This document shows positions 17,069 through 25,995 of a stretch of 64,000 nucleotides of DNA, piece after piece (the stretch's first letter is position 1; the number at the start of each line of letters is the position of its first letter). The translations under genes were made by a program, and so were the position numbers. The DNA is from Olsenella_K sp050953285 (GTDB lineage Bacteria > Actinomycetota > Coriobacteriia > Coriobacteriales > Atopobiaceae), in the NCBI GenBank assembly GCA_050953285.1, contig JBMNMK010000002.1, positions 744,001 to 808,000 on the forward strand, written 5' to 3'. The notes beneath the pieces were generated by a model. The model saw nothing but the letters and a program-made list of their open reading frames with translations. It was not told the DNA's origin and did not search any database.

Positions 17069-18626
17069 TGGGCCGGCGGGCTCCGGAAAATCAACGCTGG
17101 CACATGCCTTGGCTGAGCGCTGCCAGATGACCTATTTGGATACCGGTGCCATGTATAGAGCGGTCACATGGGGCTGTCTTCAGGCAGGTTGCAACCTCAC
17201 CGATGAGGCAGCAGTTACGCGCATGGCTGAGGATTCAACCATCCATTTTGAGCGCACGGCAGTGGGACAGAAGGTCTTTTTCAACGGCGTTGATGTGACG
17301 CAGGAGATCCGCACGCCAGAGGTAGATGCCCATGTCTCCATTGTGGCTGCCGTTCCCGGTGTACGTCATGCGCTCTTGGAGCTTCAGCGCAAGATGGCAG
17401 GAGACCAAGACGTTGTGGCAGAAGGTAGAGACATTGGCACCGCCGTCTTTCCTGATGCAGAGGTAAAGATCTTCCTAACGGCTGATCCTCAAGCACGCGC
17501 GCATCGCCGAGCGGTCCAGCGGGCAGGCGGAGATGCAGCTTCTGGCAAGCTTGCCGATGTTGACCCCAAAGAGGTCGAGGTCATTCTTCAAAACCTGAAG
17601 GAGCGCGATAAGATCGATTCAAGCCGTGAGACCACGCCTCTAAAACAGGCTGCAGACGCGCATCTCATGGACTCATCCACCATGAGCGTAGAAGAAGAGA
17701 TCTCCCAGATCGTGTCGCTCATCGACGCTGCACGCGCAACAGTGGTTCGTGCTACACCCGCGGAGGCCACGCCAAAAGCTGAGGCCGCGCCAGCAAAAGC
17801 CGCCGCACATGCCACTGCCAGCACATCTACGCCTGATGCGCTTGCCCGCTACTACGATAATCCTATGAGAGACTACCCTGTGGGCTCCCGCGCGTTTATC
17901 GCCTTTGCCGTCGGTGTGGTGGGGGCGGTCACCAAGATCTTGTGGCCGTGGCGCATTGAGGATGCGGACGAACTCTGGGTTAAGAACAAGGATGAAAAAG
18001 GTCGCATGATTGTGATGAATCATGTCTCCATGCTCGATCCTGTTGTGGTCTATGTGAGTCAGTGGGTGCACGGACACCGCGTGCGTTGCATCTATAAGAG
18101 TGAGTTTGATACCACGCGTGCTGCTACCTGGCTTTTCTCGCGCGCGGGAGCATTTCCAGTGAAGCGTGGAACAGCGGATCTCAAAGCGGTGCGCCGGGCG
18201 CAGCGCGCCCTTGAGCGCGGAGAGGATGTGCTGGTCTTTCCTGAAGGAACCCGCATCAAAAGCGACAATGAGCCAGTGGAGATCCACGGCGGCTTTGCCC
18301 TCATAGCGCAGCTGGCCCATGCCGACGTGCTGCCCATAGCCATCGTGGGTGCGCAAGATATTACCACACGCACGCGGAAGTTCCCGCATTTCCACCGCGT
18401 CTATCTCAAGGTGGGGGAGTCGCTCCGCTTTGATGCGCTCGGGGTTTCTGGTAGAAAGAAACAGGTAGCAGAGATGGAGCGCGTGGCTATGGAGCGCGTC
18501 TATCAGCTGCGCCATGATCTGAGACAAGAGCATCAGGAAAACGCTAAGCAAGGAGAAGCTATGCCTCGCATCAAAATTGCAGCACACGCAGGAGCTTGCT
18601 ACGGTGTGAGCGAGCGCTTGATCTAG
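17052..18626 (+). CDS. cmk: Cytidylate kinase - PlsC acyltransferase fusion, reading into IspH
   Basis: Residues about 1-225 are cytidylate kinase: P-loop IDGPAGSGKSTLA, YLDTGAMYRAVT and VVAEGRDIGTAVFPDA phosphorylate CMP/dCMP. An Ala/Pro/Thr-rich linker (about 230-265) follows. Residues about 275-495 are a PlsC-type 1-acyl-glycerol-3-phosphate acyltransferase, with the HX4D motif in NHVSMLDPVV and the FPEGTR block. No stop codon separates this from the ispH start: the frame continues through an internal ATG at 18561 into MPRIKIAAHAGACYGV. The TAG at 18626 arises only after a one-base deletion near 18607. The undamaged gene may therefore encode a three-domain Cmk-PlsC-IspH protein, or ispH may be started separately at 18561 (AGGAG upstream). 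Confidence 0.88.
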   Translation: MKIAIDGPAGSGKSTLAHALAERCQMTYLDTGAMYRAVTWGCLQAGCNLTDEAAVTRMAEDSTIHFERTAVGQKVFFNGVDVTQEIRTPEVDAHVSIVAAVPGVRHALLELQRKMAGDQDVVAEGRDIGTAVFPDAEVKIFLTADPQARAHRRAVQRAGGDAASGKLADVDPKEVEVILQNLKERDKIDSSRETTPLKQAADAHLMDSSTMSVEEEISQIVSLIDAARATVVRATPAEATPKAEAAPAKAAAHATASTSTPDALARYYDNPMRDYPVGSRAFIAFAVGVVGAVTKILWPWRIEDADELWVKNKDEKGRMIVMNHVSMLDPVVVYVSQWVHGHRVRCIYKSEFDTTRAATWLFSRAGAFPVKRGTADLKAVRRAQRALERGEDVLVFPEGTRIKSDNEPVEIHGGFALIAQLAHADVLPIAIVGAQDITTRTRKFPHFHRVYLKVGESLRFDALGVSGRKKQVAEMERVAMERVYQLRHDLRQEHQENAKQGEAMPRIKIAAHAGACYGVSERLI

Positions 18627-19409
18627 TACATGATGCCTTCGCTCAGGCAGACGGTGCCATGTATACCTTAGGCCCGCTCATTCACAATCCGCAGGTGGTA
18701 TCAGAGCTTGAAGAGCGGGGTATAAAGGCCATCGACGAGCCGGCGCAGGCACACGGAGCAACACTTGTTATGCGGACGCATGGCGTGACGCCGCAGGTGG
18801 AGCAAGCCGCGCATGACGCAGGCGCCAAGATTGTGGATGCTACCTGTCCGTATGTCAAAAAAGCACACCGGGCGGCCGAGCGCATGGCCCACGATGGCTA
18901 CCAGGTGATCATCGTGGGCGAGAAGGGCCACCCAGAAGTGGAGGGCACCTTAGGCCCATGCCCCAGAGGCTCTGGTAATTGCCAGCGCAGATGAGCTTGA
19001 GCACCACACGGTCCAGCGGCGCGTGGGCGTTGTGGTCCAGACCACGCAGACACTGCCGTGCTTAAAGGCCATTGTCGATAAGCTCTTGGGCATGGCTGAA
19101 GAGGTGCGCATCATCAACACCATCTGTGATGCCACGACCGAGCGCCAGCAAGGGGCAGCAGACCTGGCAGATGAGGCAGACGTTATCATCGTTTTGGGCG
19201 GCAAGAACTCGGCCAACACCACGCACCTGGCAGAGATTTGCCAGAAGCATGGCAAACCCACCTACCACATAGAATCGCCCGCAGAGCTCAACGTGAGCTG
19301 GTTTCAAAACGTCGATCTTATCGGCATAGTTGCCGGCGCCTCCACGCCCCACGCGCAGATTGAAGATCTTGAACGTGCCATTGAAGCTCTCTGCTTACAG
19401 AACGGATAG
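18561..19409 (+). CDS. ispH: 4-hydroxy-3-methylbut-2-enyl diphosphate reductase (two frameshifts)
   Basis: IspH makes IPP and DMAPP from HMBPP in the last MEP step and holds a [4Fe-4S] cluster. All three cysteine ligands are present: GACYGV, DATCPYVKKAH and NTICDATTERQ. The frame is broken twice. Near 18607, GTGAGCGAG should read with one more G to give GVERALDLVHDA. Near 18955, GGCCCATGCC has one C too many for TLGHAPEALVIASADE. The two changes cancel, so the last part (19023-19409) returns to the frame of cmk-plsC. IspH is needed for isoprenoid synthesis and no second copy is in the window. I read the breaks as sequence errors, though true decay cannot be excluded. Confidence 0.85.
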
Positions 19410-19418
19410 ACCAGATAG

Positions 19419-20876
19419 ATGAATGCAGATGCGTCCCATTCCGCACAGGGCCAAGCTGGCTCACCAGAGACTTCCGCCCGTCGTGCAGACTACGGGCGCA
19501 GCCGTGCCTACACACAGGGCGCGTGGATAGCTCATGTGGAAGAGAACAGCCCCGCGTGGGAAGCCGGGCTCGAAGTTGGCATGCGCATTGACTACGTCGG
19601 CGGAAAACCTTTGCGAGACATCATTGACTGGCGCTGGGAAGCTTCAGATTTTGAAGTTGACATCGCCGTCTTTGACCCCACCACGCAGGAGGAATATTCC
19701 GCAACGCTCATGCGTGAGCCCGGACAGGACTGGGGTGTCGAGTTCACAGATGTACTCTTTGATGGCATCCGTACCTGCGTAAATGCGTGTAAATTCTGCT
19801 TCATGCGCATGCTGCCAAAAGACGCGCGCTCATCGCTCATGCTGAAAGACGACGACTACCGTCTCTCATTTACGCAGGGAAACTTTGTCACCCTGACCAA
19901 CATGAGCGACGAGGATGTCGAGCGTGTGATCACCTGCAAGCTTGAGCCCGTAAACGTTTCTCTGCACGCTATCTCGCCAGACGTGAGGCGAAAGCTCATA
20001 GGACCGCGCGCGCAGCGCGGCATCGAAGTCTTGGAGCGCCTCTGCGCGGCAAACATAGAGGTACATGGCCAGATTGTGCTCTGTCTAGGCATCAACGATG
20101 GTGCAGAGCTCACCGCCACACTCGATTGGGTTGAGGCGCACAGCAACATCACCTCTCTGGCCATTGTGCCTGTTGGCTATACCAAGTACTCCAAGGAGTT
20201 TACGCACTCCTTCTCTGAGGATGTTGAGGCCAGCCGCGCAGTCGTAAAACTCTTGAAGCCCTATCAGGAGCGGGCGAGAAAAACCTTGGGTATCACGCGC
20301 TTTCAGCTCTCGGACGAGTTCTACATCGACGCCCATCTGCCGGTGCCGCCGGCGGCCACCTATGATGGATATCCGCAGTTCTACGATGGTATCGGCATGC
20401 TGAGAAGCTTTCTTGATGAGATGGATTCCCAGCTGGATGACCAAGCCATATACGCGCGCACAAAGCACTCTGTTGAGACGCTTGTGTCAGCAGGCCGCCA
20501 CGTGAAGATCATCGTTGGTGAGGCAGCATATCCGGTGGTGGCAGCGTTTGCAGAGCGCGTGTCAGCAACGTTTGAGGCAGAAGAGGCTCCCGTGAGCGCA
20601 TGCGCTATCAAGAATGACTACTTTGGAGGAGATGTCAATGTCACAGGGCTTATCGTGGCAGAAGATCTTCTTGCCCAGCTGCCTCACAAGATGAAAGATA
20701 CCCTCATAATCCTGCCTGAATCCATGTTCAACTTCGACGGGATCACGCTTGATGGCCAGCCGCGCGGCCTTGTGGCTTCTGAGCTTGCACTGCGCGGCGC
20801 TGCCATGTGCATAGCCGAGACGTCGCCCCATGAGCTGCTTTTGGCCATTGCTCGCTGGCGTGGTGAGCAGGTGTGA
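19419..20876 (+). CDS. DUF512 / radical-SAM-like Fe-S protein with PDZ-like domain
   Basis: This 485-residue protein belongs to the DUF512 group, commonly found just before der in Gram-positive genomes. An N-terminal PDZ-like segment (about 35-95, containing AHVEENSPAWEAGLEVGM) is followed by a cysteine motif CVNACKFCFMRMLP at about residue 119, of the CX3CX2C radical SAM type. After that comes a TIM-barrel-like core (NFVTLTNMSDEDVERVI, GQIVLCLGINDG) and a C-terminal DUF512 part (NDYFGGDVNVTGLIVAEDLL). The reaction is not known. It begins ten bases after ispH and is followed by der and plsY, so it may belong to a ribosome-assembly or membrane-lipid neighbourhood. Confidence 0.88.
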   Translation: MNADASHSAQGQAGSPETSARRADYGRSRAYTQGAWIAHVEENSPAWEAGLEVGMRIDYVGGKPLRDIIDWRWEASDFEVDIAVFDPTTQEEYSATLMREPGQDWGVEFTDVLFDGIRTCVNACKFCFMRMLPKDARSSLMLKDDDYRLSFTQGNFVTLTNMSDEDVERVITCKLEPVNVSLHAISPDVRRKLIGPRAQRGIEVLERLCAANIEVHGQIVLCLGINDGAELTATLDWVEAHSNITSLAIVPVGYTKYSKEFTHSFSEDVEASRAVVKLLKPYQERARKTLGITRFQLSDEFYIDAHLPVPPAATYDGYPQFYDGIGMLRSFLDEMDSQLDDQAIYARTKHSVETLVSAGRHVKIIVGEAAYPVVAAFAERVSATFEAEEAPVSACAIKNDYFGGDVNVTGLIVAEDLLAQLPHKMKDTLIILPESMFNFDGITLDGQPRGLVASELALRGAAMCIAETSPHELLLAIARWRGEQV

Positions 20877-20961
20877 GTTGTCTGTGCCCGAGGGTGCGCG
20901 ATTATTTTATGGCGTGGATGTCGGGTAGTATGAAAGCAACTGTTTGAGATGAAGGAGTGAG

Positions 20962-22283
20962 ATGTCCAAACCTATAGTTGCCGTGGTTGGTCGTCCAAAC
21001 GTAGGCAAATCCACGCTGGTCAACAGGCTGGCGGAGCGCAGAGAAGCAATCGTGCATGAATCGCGCGGCGTCACGCGTGATAGGTCATACCATGATACGG
21101 ACTGGAACGGTCGGGAGTTTACGCTCATAGATACTGGCGGTATTGAGTCGGTCAAGAGCAAGGATACCTTTGCGCCGCGCATTCGTGAGCAGGCGCTGGC
21201 TGCCTGTGATGAGGCGGACGTGATCCTGTTTGTCGTGGACGGCCAGACGGGGCTTACCGATGAGGATGAAGAGGTTGCGCGCGTGGTGCGCCGCAGCAAA
21301 AAGCCGGTTTTTCTCATTGTGAACAAGCAGGATAACCCGGCAGAAGAAGGCGACCTCTGGAATTTCTATTCTTTGGGCGTAGGTGAGCCGCGCGCTATTT
21401 CTGCCTCTCATGGCTACGGCACGGGAGACCTCTTAGATGAGATTGTGGCGGCTTTCCGGAGCCTCAAGAAGAGGAGTCAGGAGACGAGGATGGCCTCTTA
21501 AACATTGCTATCATTGGCCGTCCGAACGTGGGCAAGAGCTCGCTTACCAACCGCCTGGCGGGACATACCCGCTCCATCGTCTCAGATGTGGCCGGTACCA
21601 CCAGAGATGCAGTGGATACCATCATAGAGGTGGGCGAGAAGCACTACCGCTTGGTGGACACGGCCGGCATGCGCAAGAAGACGCAGGTACACGAGGACAT
21701 TGAGTACTACAGCTTGGTGCGCGGCTTAGCTGCCATGGACAGAGCAGATGTCTGCATTCTGGTGATTGATTCCACGGTGGGTGTGACCGAGCAGGACCAA
21801 AAGCTGGCTGGCATGGCCATCGACCGCGGCTGTGCGCTGGTCTTGTGCCTCAACAAGTGGGATCTCATTGGGTCTGATCACGACCGTGACAAGGTGATGG
21901 TCTCCATCGAGCGTAGGATGAGCTTTGCTCCGTGGGCGCCGTACGTAAACATCTCTGCGCTTACCGGGCGCAGCTGCAACAAGGTGTTGCAGCTGGCAGA
22001 AAATGCTGCTGTCGCCCGCGCTCAGCACTTGAAGACGTCAGATATCAACCGTGTGCTGGACGCGGTGCGTGAGAGCGGCCATACCGTGGTGCAAAAGGGA
22101 CGTCGCTTAAAGATCAATTACGCCACGCAGACGGGTGAAAAGCCGCCGGTCATCACCTTTTTCTGCAATGCGCCCGACCTGGTGGATGACAATTTTGAGC
22201 GCTTCTTAGAAAACAGGATCCGCGAGGCGTTTTCTCTCACTGGCACGCCGGTGCGCTTCAAATTTAAGCGAAAGGACGCATAG
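20962..22283 (+). CDS. der: Ribosome-associated GTPase Der (one frameshift)
   Basis: Der (EngA) is a double-GTPase needed for 50S subunit assembly. G domain 1 (VVGRPNVGKSTLVNRLAERR, DTGGIE, NKQD) lies in the first frame, which ends at 21501. G domain 2 (IIGRPNVGKSSLTNRLAGHT, DTAGMRKKTQ, NKWD) and the KH-like C-terminal domain (LKINYATQTGEKPPVITFFC) lie in another frame up to 22283. The shift is at about 21456: adding one C to the CC gives AAFPEPQEEESGDEDGLLNIAIIGRP, a normal acidic linker between the two domains. As der is essential in most bacteria, a sequence error is likely. AAGGAGTG precedes the ATG at 20962. Confidence 0.9.
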
Positions 22284-22284
22284 C

Positions 22285-22953
22285 ATGGCGGCGCTTATTG
22301 GCGCAACAGGTGTCATGATGCTTGTGGCCTATCTGGTGGGAGGCATTCCCTTTGGCTTGCTTGCCACCAGAAAATCCGCGGTGGATATCAGGCACAAGGG
22401 CTCGGGAAACATTGGCATGACCAACGTCGCGCGCACGGTAGGTGCACGCGCGGCGGCGCTCACCTTTGTGGGTGACATGGGAAAAGGCCTGCTTATTATG
22501 CTTATCTCCCGTGCACTTATAGCAGCTCTGTGCTTTAGCGGGGACTGGTCTATGCTCAGTATCCACTCGCCGTTCGCCCTCTCGGCGACGCTCATTTTTG
22601 CGGCGTGTATCTTGGGCCATGTTTTCTCGCCCTACCTGCACTTTCACGGAGGAAAAGGCATCTCTGTAGGATTTGGCGCAGGTCTTGGCCTCTTTGTGCC
22701 GGTGGGCTTGGGCATGCTCGTGGTCTTTTTGGCCTTTGTGATCCCGACACGCTACATCTCTTTGGGCTCCATCATGGCAGCCATATCTCTTCCCATCCAA
22801 TGTGCGCTCTGGGGTATGGCACCTGGCGCCCTCATTCCCATCTGTGTGGTGGCCTGCGTGGTTGTATGGGCGCATCGCAGCAACGTGAAGAAGCTGATCT
22901 CCCACCAAGAGAGCAAGTTTATGATCAACAAGCACGACGATGGGGAGCAGTGA
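22285..22953 (+). CDS. plsY: Glycerol-3-phosphate acyltransferase (acyl-phosphate dependent)
   Basis: PlsY is a membrane enzyme that acylates glycerol 3-phosphate from acyl phosphate, the first step of phospholipid synthesis. The 222-residue protein has the family's conserved cytoplasmic loops: GGIPFGLLATR, HKGSGNIGMTNVARTVG and HFHGGKGISVGFGAG. Five or so hydrophobic helices lie between them. The ATG follows the der stop by one base, and the 3' end is next to or overlaps gpsA. With gpsA directly downstream (making glycerol 3-phosphate) and plsC upstream, this stretch holds the complete route from DHAP to phosphatidate except PlsX. Confidence 0.95.
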   Translation: MAALIGATGVMMLVAYLVGGIPFGLLATRKSAVDIRHKGSGNIGMTNVARTVGARAAALTFVGDMGKGLLIMLISRALIAALCFSGDWSMLSIHSPFALSATLIFAACILGHVFSPYLHFHGGKGISVGFGAGLGLFVPVGLGMLVVFLAFVIPTRYISLGSIMAAISLPIQCALWGMAPGALIPICVVACVVVWAHRSNVKKLISHQESKFMINKHDDGEQ

Positions 22954-22961
22954 CGCACGGT

Positions 22962-24032
22962 ATGGCAGATGTGACTCAGGTAGAAGAAGCGCTTCCGACT
23001 TTTGCTGCTGAGCCGCCCGCGTGTGTGGCCGTAATTGGCACGGGTTCGTGGGGCACAGCAGCTGCGGGGCTGATTGCCAAGCGCTCGCAGCGCTGCATAC
23101 TCTGGGGAAGAGACGAGGCTGTTTGCGCACATATCACGCGTGCGCATGTCAATCCGCGGCATCTTACGAGCTATCAGCTGCCCGACAACGTGTCTGCCAC
23201 CACTGATTTTTCTACCGTCGGACGCGCGGCCGATGCCCTCGTGCTGGCCGTTCCTTCGCGCTATTTGAGAGATACCTTAAAGGCACTCTCGCCGCATCGT
23301 GCTAAAGATGTGCCCACACTGGTTCTCACCAAAGGCATTGAGCCCATAACGGGCGCCCTCATGACTGATATCGTCTCTCAAGAGCTCATCTCAGCGTATG
23401 CGCCAGCTGCGCTCTCAGGTCCTAACCACGCTGAGGAGATATCGGCGGGAAGCTATGCTGCGGCGGTTGTAGCCTCGCAAGATCCCGCGTGCGCAGCGTA
23501 CTTCCAAAGGCTCGTCTGCCAGGAGAACTTCCGCGTCTACACGAGCACAGATATCATAGGCGTGGAGGCTTCGGCTGCTATCAAAAATGTGATTGCCCTA
23601 GCGTGCGGCGTCGCCGTCGGTTTGGGAGCGGGCGATAATACCTTGGCGGCCCTCATGACACGCGGTGTGGCAGAAATGGGGCGGCTGGTAACCGCCTTGG
23701 GCGGAGACCCCCTGACGTGCATGGGGCTTGCCGGCATGGGAGACTTGGTAGCCACCTGTACTTCTCGCCACTCAAGAAACCGTAGTTTTGGTGAGGCGTT
23801 TGCCAAAGGGCAGAGCTTGGAGGCATATCAGGCGCGCACGTCTATGGTGGTAGAAGGTGCGGCTGCGGCGCAGTCAATCTTTGAGCTCTCGCAGAAACTT
23901 GACATAGAAGCGCCCATCACGTCCGTTGTTCACGCTATTCTGTATGAGGGACTTGCGCTGGATGAGGCCATAGCGACTCTGCTCAACCGGCGCGTCCGCA
24001 ACGAATTTTATGGGTTTGATACAAAAGAATAG
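22962..24032 (+). CDS. gpsA: Glycerol-3-phosphate dehydrogenase (NAD(P)+)
   Basis: GpsA reduces dihydroxyacetone phosphate to sn-glycerol 3-phosphate for lipid synthesis. The sequence has the NAD(P)-binding motif VIGTGSWGTAAAGLIA, the ALSGPNHAEEI loop, the catalytic-lysine segment EASAAIKNVIALACG and GLAGMGDLVATCTS. About 16 residues precede the Rossmann fold, a short extension. The open frame extends far upstream through plsY and is false there. Candidate starts are GTG at 22950 (overlapping the plsY stop, but too close to GGGGAG) and ATG at 22962; I chose the ATG, with moderate certainty. The product feeds plsY. Confidence 0.93.
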   Translation: MADVTQVEEALPTFAAEPPACVAVIGTGSWGTAAAGLIAKRSQRCILWGRDEAVCAHITRAHVNPRHLTSYQLPDNVSATTDFSTVGRAADALVLAVPSRYLRDTLKALSPHRAKDVPTLVLTKGIEPITGALMTDIVSQELISAYAPAALSGPNHAEEISAGSYAAAVVASQDPACAAYFQRLVCQENFRVYTSTDIIGVEASAAIKNVIALACGVAVGLGAGDNTLAALMTRGVAEMGRLVTALGGDPLTCMGLAGMGDLVATCTSRHSRNRSFGEAFAKGQSLEAYQARTSMVVEGAAAAQSIFELSQKLDIEAPITSVVHAILYEGLALDEAIATLLNRRVRNEFYGFDTKE

Positions 24033-24041
24033 GAGACTCCT

Positions 24042-24719
24042 ATGCTGGAAGACGTGCTGATCTCGCCTTCTATTCATGCAGCTTCAACGCTGCATTTGGC
24101 AGATGAGCTGACATCTGTGCGCAATGCCGATTACATTCACTGTGATGTAATGGACGGGGTTTTTGTGCCCAACATCTCCTTTGGGCAAGATACCTTAAAG
24201 GCCGTCCATGCGGGCACGGATCTTCCTTTGGATGTCCACCTGATGGTGGCAAATATCGATCAAACCATTGAGTCCTACCTGGCAACAGGTCCTGAGATCG
24301 TCTCATTCCACATTGAGGCAGCCACGCATCCGCACCGCATTGTTTCAGAAATTCATGCGCAAGGTGCCAAGGCAGGCATTGTGCTTAACCCGGGCACGCC
24401 AGTGGCGGCTCTGGATGCACTCATTGAAGATCTGGATATGGTACTGGTTATGTCGGTCGACCCCGGTTTTTCCGGGCAGAAGTTCATTGAGTCAACCTAT
24501 AAGAAGCTTGATGAGCTTGTCGCCCTTTGTGCCGCGCACCACGTATCACCTTTGATCGAGGTAGATGGCGGTGTCGGAGAGCTCAACGCCGAGGCGCTGG
24601 TGTCACACGGTGCTCGCATGCTCGTGGCGGGAAGCGCCGTGTTTGGCTCCAACGACCGCGCGGGCATGGTTGAGGCAATCAGGCGCGCAGGCCGCCTTGG
24701 CATAACTGCGCGCGCATAG
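24042..24719 (+). CDS. rpe: Ribulose-phosphate 3-epimerase
   Basis: Rpe interconverts ribulose 5-phosphate and xylulose 5-phosphate in the pentose phosphate pathway. It is a 225-residue TIM barrel with the family motifs SPSIHAAS, HCDVMDGVFVPNISFG, DVHLMVAN, MSVDPGFSGQKFIEST and VDGGVGELNAEAL; its metal-binding His/Asp residues lie in these blocks. The first motif is a variant, as most homologues read SPSILAAD. AGGAGACTCCT directly precedes the ATG at 24042, nine bases after gpsA. It continues the head-to-tail gene series from scpA. Confidence 0.95.
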   Translation: MLEDVLISPSIHAASTLHLADELTSVRNADYIHCDVMDGVFVPNISFGQDTLKAVHAGTDLPLDVHLMVANIDQTIESYLATGPEIVSFHIEAATHPHRIVSEIHAQGAKAGIVLNPGTPVAALDALIEDLDMVLVMSVDPGFSGQKFIESTYKKLDELVALCAAHHVSPLIEVDGGVGELNAEALVSHGARMLVAGSAVFGSNDRAGMVEAIRRAGRLGITARA

Positions 24720-24739
24720 AAGCAAAGAAGGTATTTCAC

Positions 24740-25906
24740 GTGGTAGAGCACTATGTCTATCTGGATTATGCGGCCTCTGCGCCCATGCGCAGAGAGGCCC
24801 TTGAGCAAGAGCGCGCCTATGAGCTGGCTCCTTACGCGGGTGCTAACCCCAACTCACTTCACACGTTAGGCAGGATGAGCGCCCGCGCTCTTGATGGCGC
24901 ACGCGCAGATCTTGCGCGCCTGCTCAAAGGCGGTATCCGACCGTCTGATGTCATCTTTACCTCCTCTGGCACGGAGTCCAACAACCTGGCGTTGGCGGGT
25001 ATAGCCGAGGCAGTACACGCCAAGCAAAGCGTACGGAGGCGCATCATCATCTCCGCTATAGAGCACGACTCAGAAGAGGAGATCGTACCAGTGCTTAAGG
25101 CACGCGGATTTGTAGTTGAGCTCATACAGCCTGGCCGCGATGGCAAGATTTCCCCCCAAGAGCTCCGCTCACTCATAGGACCAGACGTGGCGCTGGTTTC
25201 CATCATGAGCGCCAATAATGAAACTGGTGTCATCCAGCCCATAGTTGAGCTTGGCCGGGTTGCACACGCGGCGGGCGCTCTCTTCCACACGGATGCGTCG
25301 CAGGCGTTTTGCAAGGTAGAGCTGGATGTTTCCACCGCCGATGCCATCACGCTTTCCGCGCACAAGCTGGGAGGTCCTGTGGGAATAGCAGCGCTGGTGG
25401 TGAGGAGTCGCTGTCCTCTGCGCCCGCAGATCTTTGGTGGGGGACAAGAGGGTGGCAAGCGCTCAGGAACCCAGGCAGTACGAGACGCCCTGGCTTTTGC
25501 GGCAGCAGCCAAAGCCGCAGCTCGCGAACTCACCCAGACGCGCGCGATCGTGGCCGAGCGCGCACAGGCGCTCTACAACAAGCTCTGCTCGCCCAACACG
25601 GGCATCTTACCTACGACCACCGCCCAGGTTGGTCCAGATAGGCTGCCTGGCATGGTTTCAATCATGGTGCCCGCGCTTGATTCAGAGACCTTGGTGCTCC
25701 AGCTGGATGCGCGCGGGTTTGAAGTCTCTGCGGCATCTGCCTGCGCAAGTGCATCACTTCAACCCAGCCACGTGCTCTCTGCCATGGGCATTCCCAGAGA
25801 CCAAGCTTTGGGATCCTTGCGGATTTCCTTTGATGAGCGTGTGGAACCAGACGATCTGGATCGTTTTGCCGACGCACTGCTCGATATTGTAAAAAAGCTC
25901 TCGTAG
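24740..25906 (+). CDS. Cysteine desulfurase (NifS/IscS-like)
   Basis: This is a class V PLP aminotransferase-fold enzyme that takes sulfur from L-cysteine, giving alanine and an enzyme-bound persulfide. The PLP-lysine motif is LSAHKLGGPVG, the N-terminal block is YLDYAASAPMRREAL, and the persulfide cysteine is in SAASACASASLQPS. The 388-residue length is normal. No iscU-, iscR- or thiI-like partner is adjacent, so it could serve Fe-S assembly, tRNA thiolation or both. The start is GTG at 24740 behind AAGAAGG. A weak 8-bp inverted repeat (25914-25921 with 25938-25945) lies between it and the next gene. Confidence 0.92.
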   Translation: MVEHYVYLDYAASAPMRREALEQERAYELAPYAGANPNSLHTLGRMSARALDGARADLARLLKGGIRPSDVIFTSSGTESNNLALAGIAEAVHAKQSVRRRIIISAIEHDSEEEIVPVLKARGFVVELIQPGRDGKISPQELRSLIGPDVALVSIMSANNETGVIQPIVELGRVAHAAGALFHTDASQAFCKVELDVSTADAITLSAHKLGGPVGIAALVVRSRCPLRPQIFGGGQEGGKRSGTQAVRDALAFAAAAKAAARELTQTRAIVAERAQALYNKLCSPNTGILPTTTAQVGPDRLPGMVSIMVPALDSETLVLQLDARGFEVSAASACASASLQPSHVLSAMGIPRDQALGSLRISFDERVEPDDLDRFADALLDIVKKLS

Positions 25907-25995
25907 CACGCATGTGAGCGCACAAGTATGCACCTTCGCGCTCACTTAGAACGAAACATACGCGGCGCACCGGCGCCTCTTGGATGGGGGACTAT

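Noticed and set aside
18600..18960. Programmed ribosomal frameshifting in ispH
   Set aside because: No slippery heptamer with a following structure is evident, two opposite shifts would be needed, and neighbouring genes carry the same kind of indel.
21528..22283. Independent second GTPase gene
   Set aside because: It is the second G domain and KH-like end of Der; the linker is restored by adding one base near 21456.
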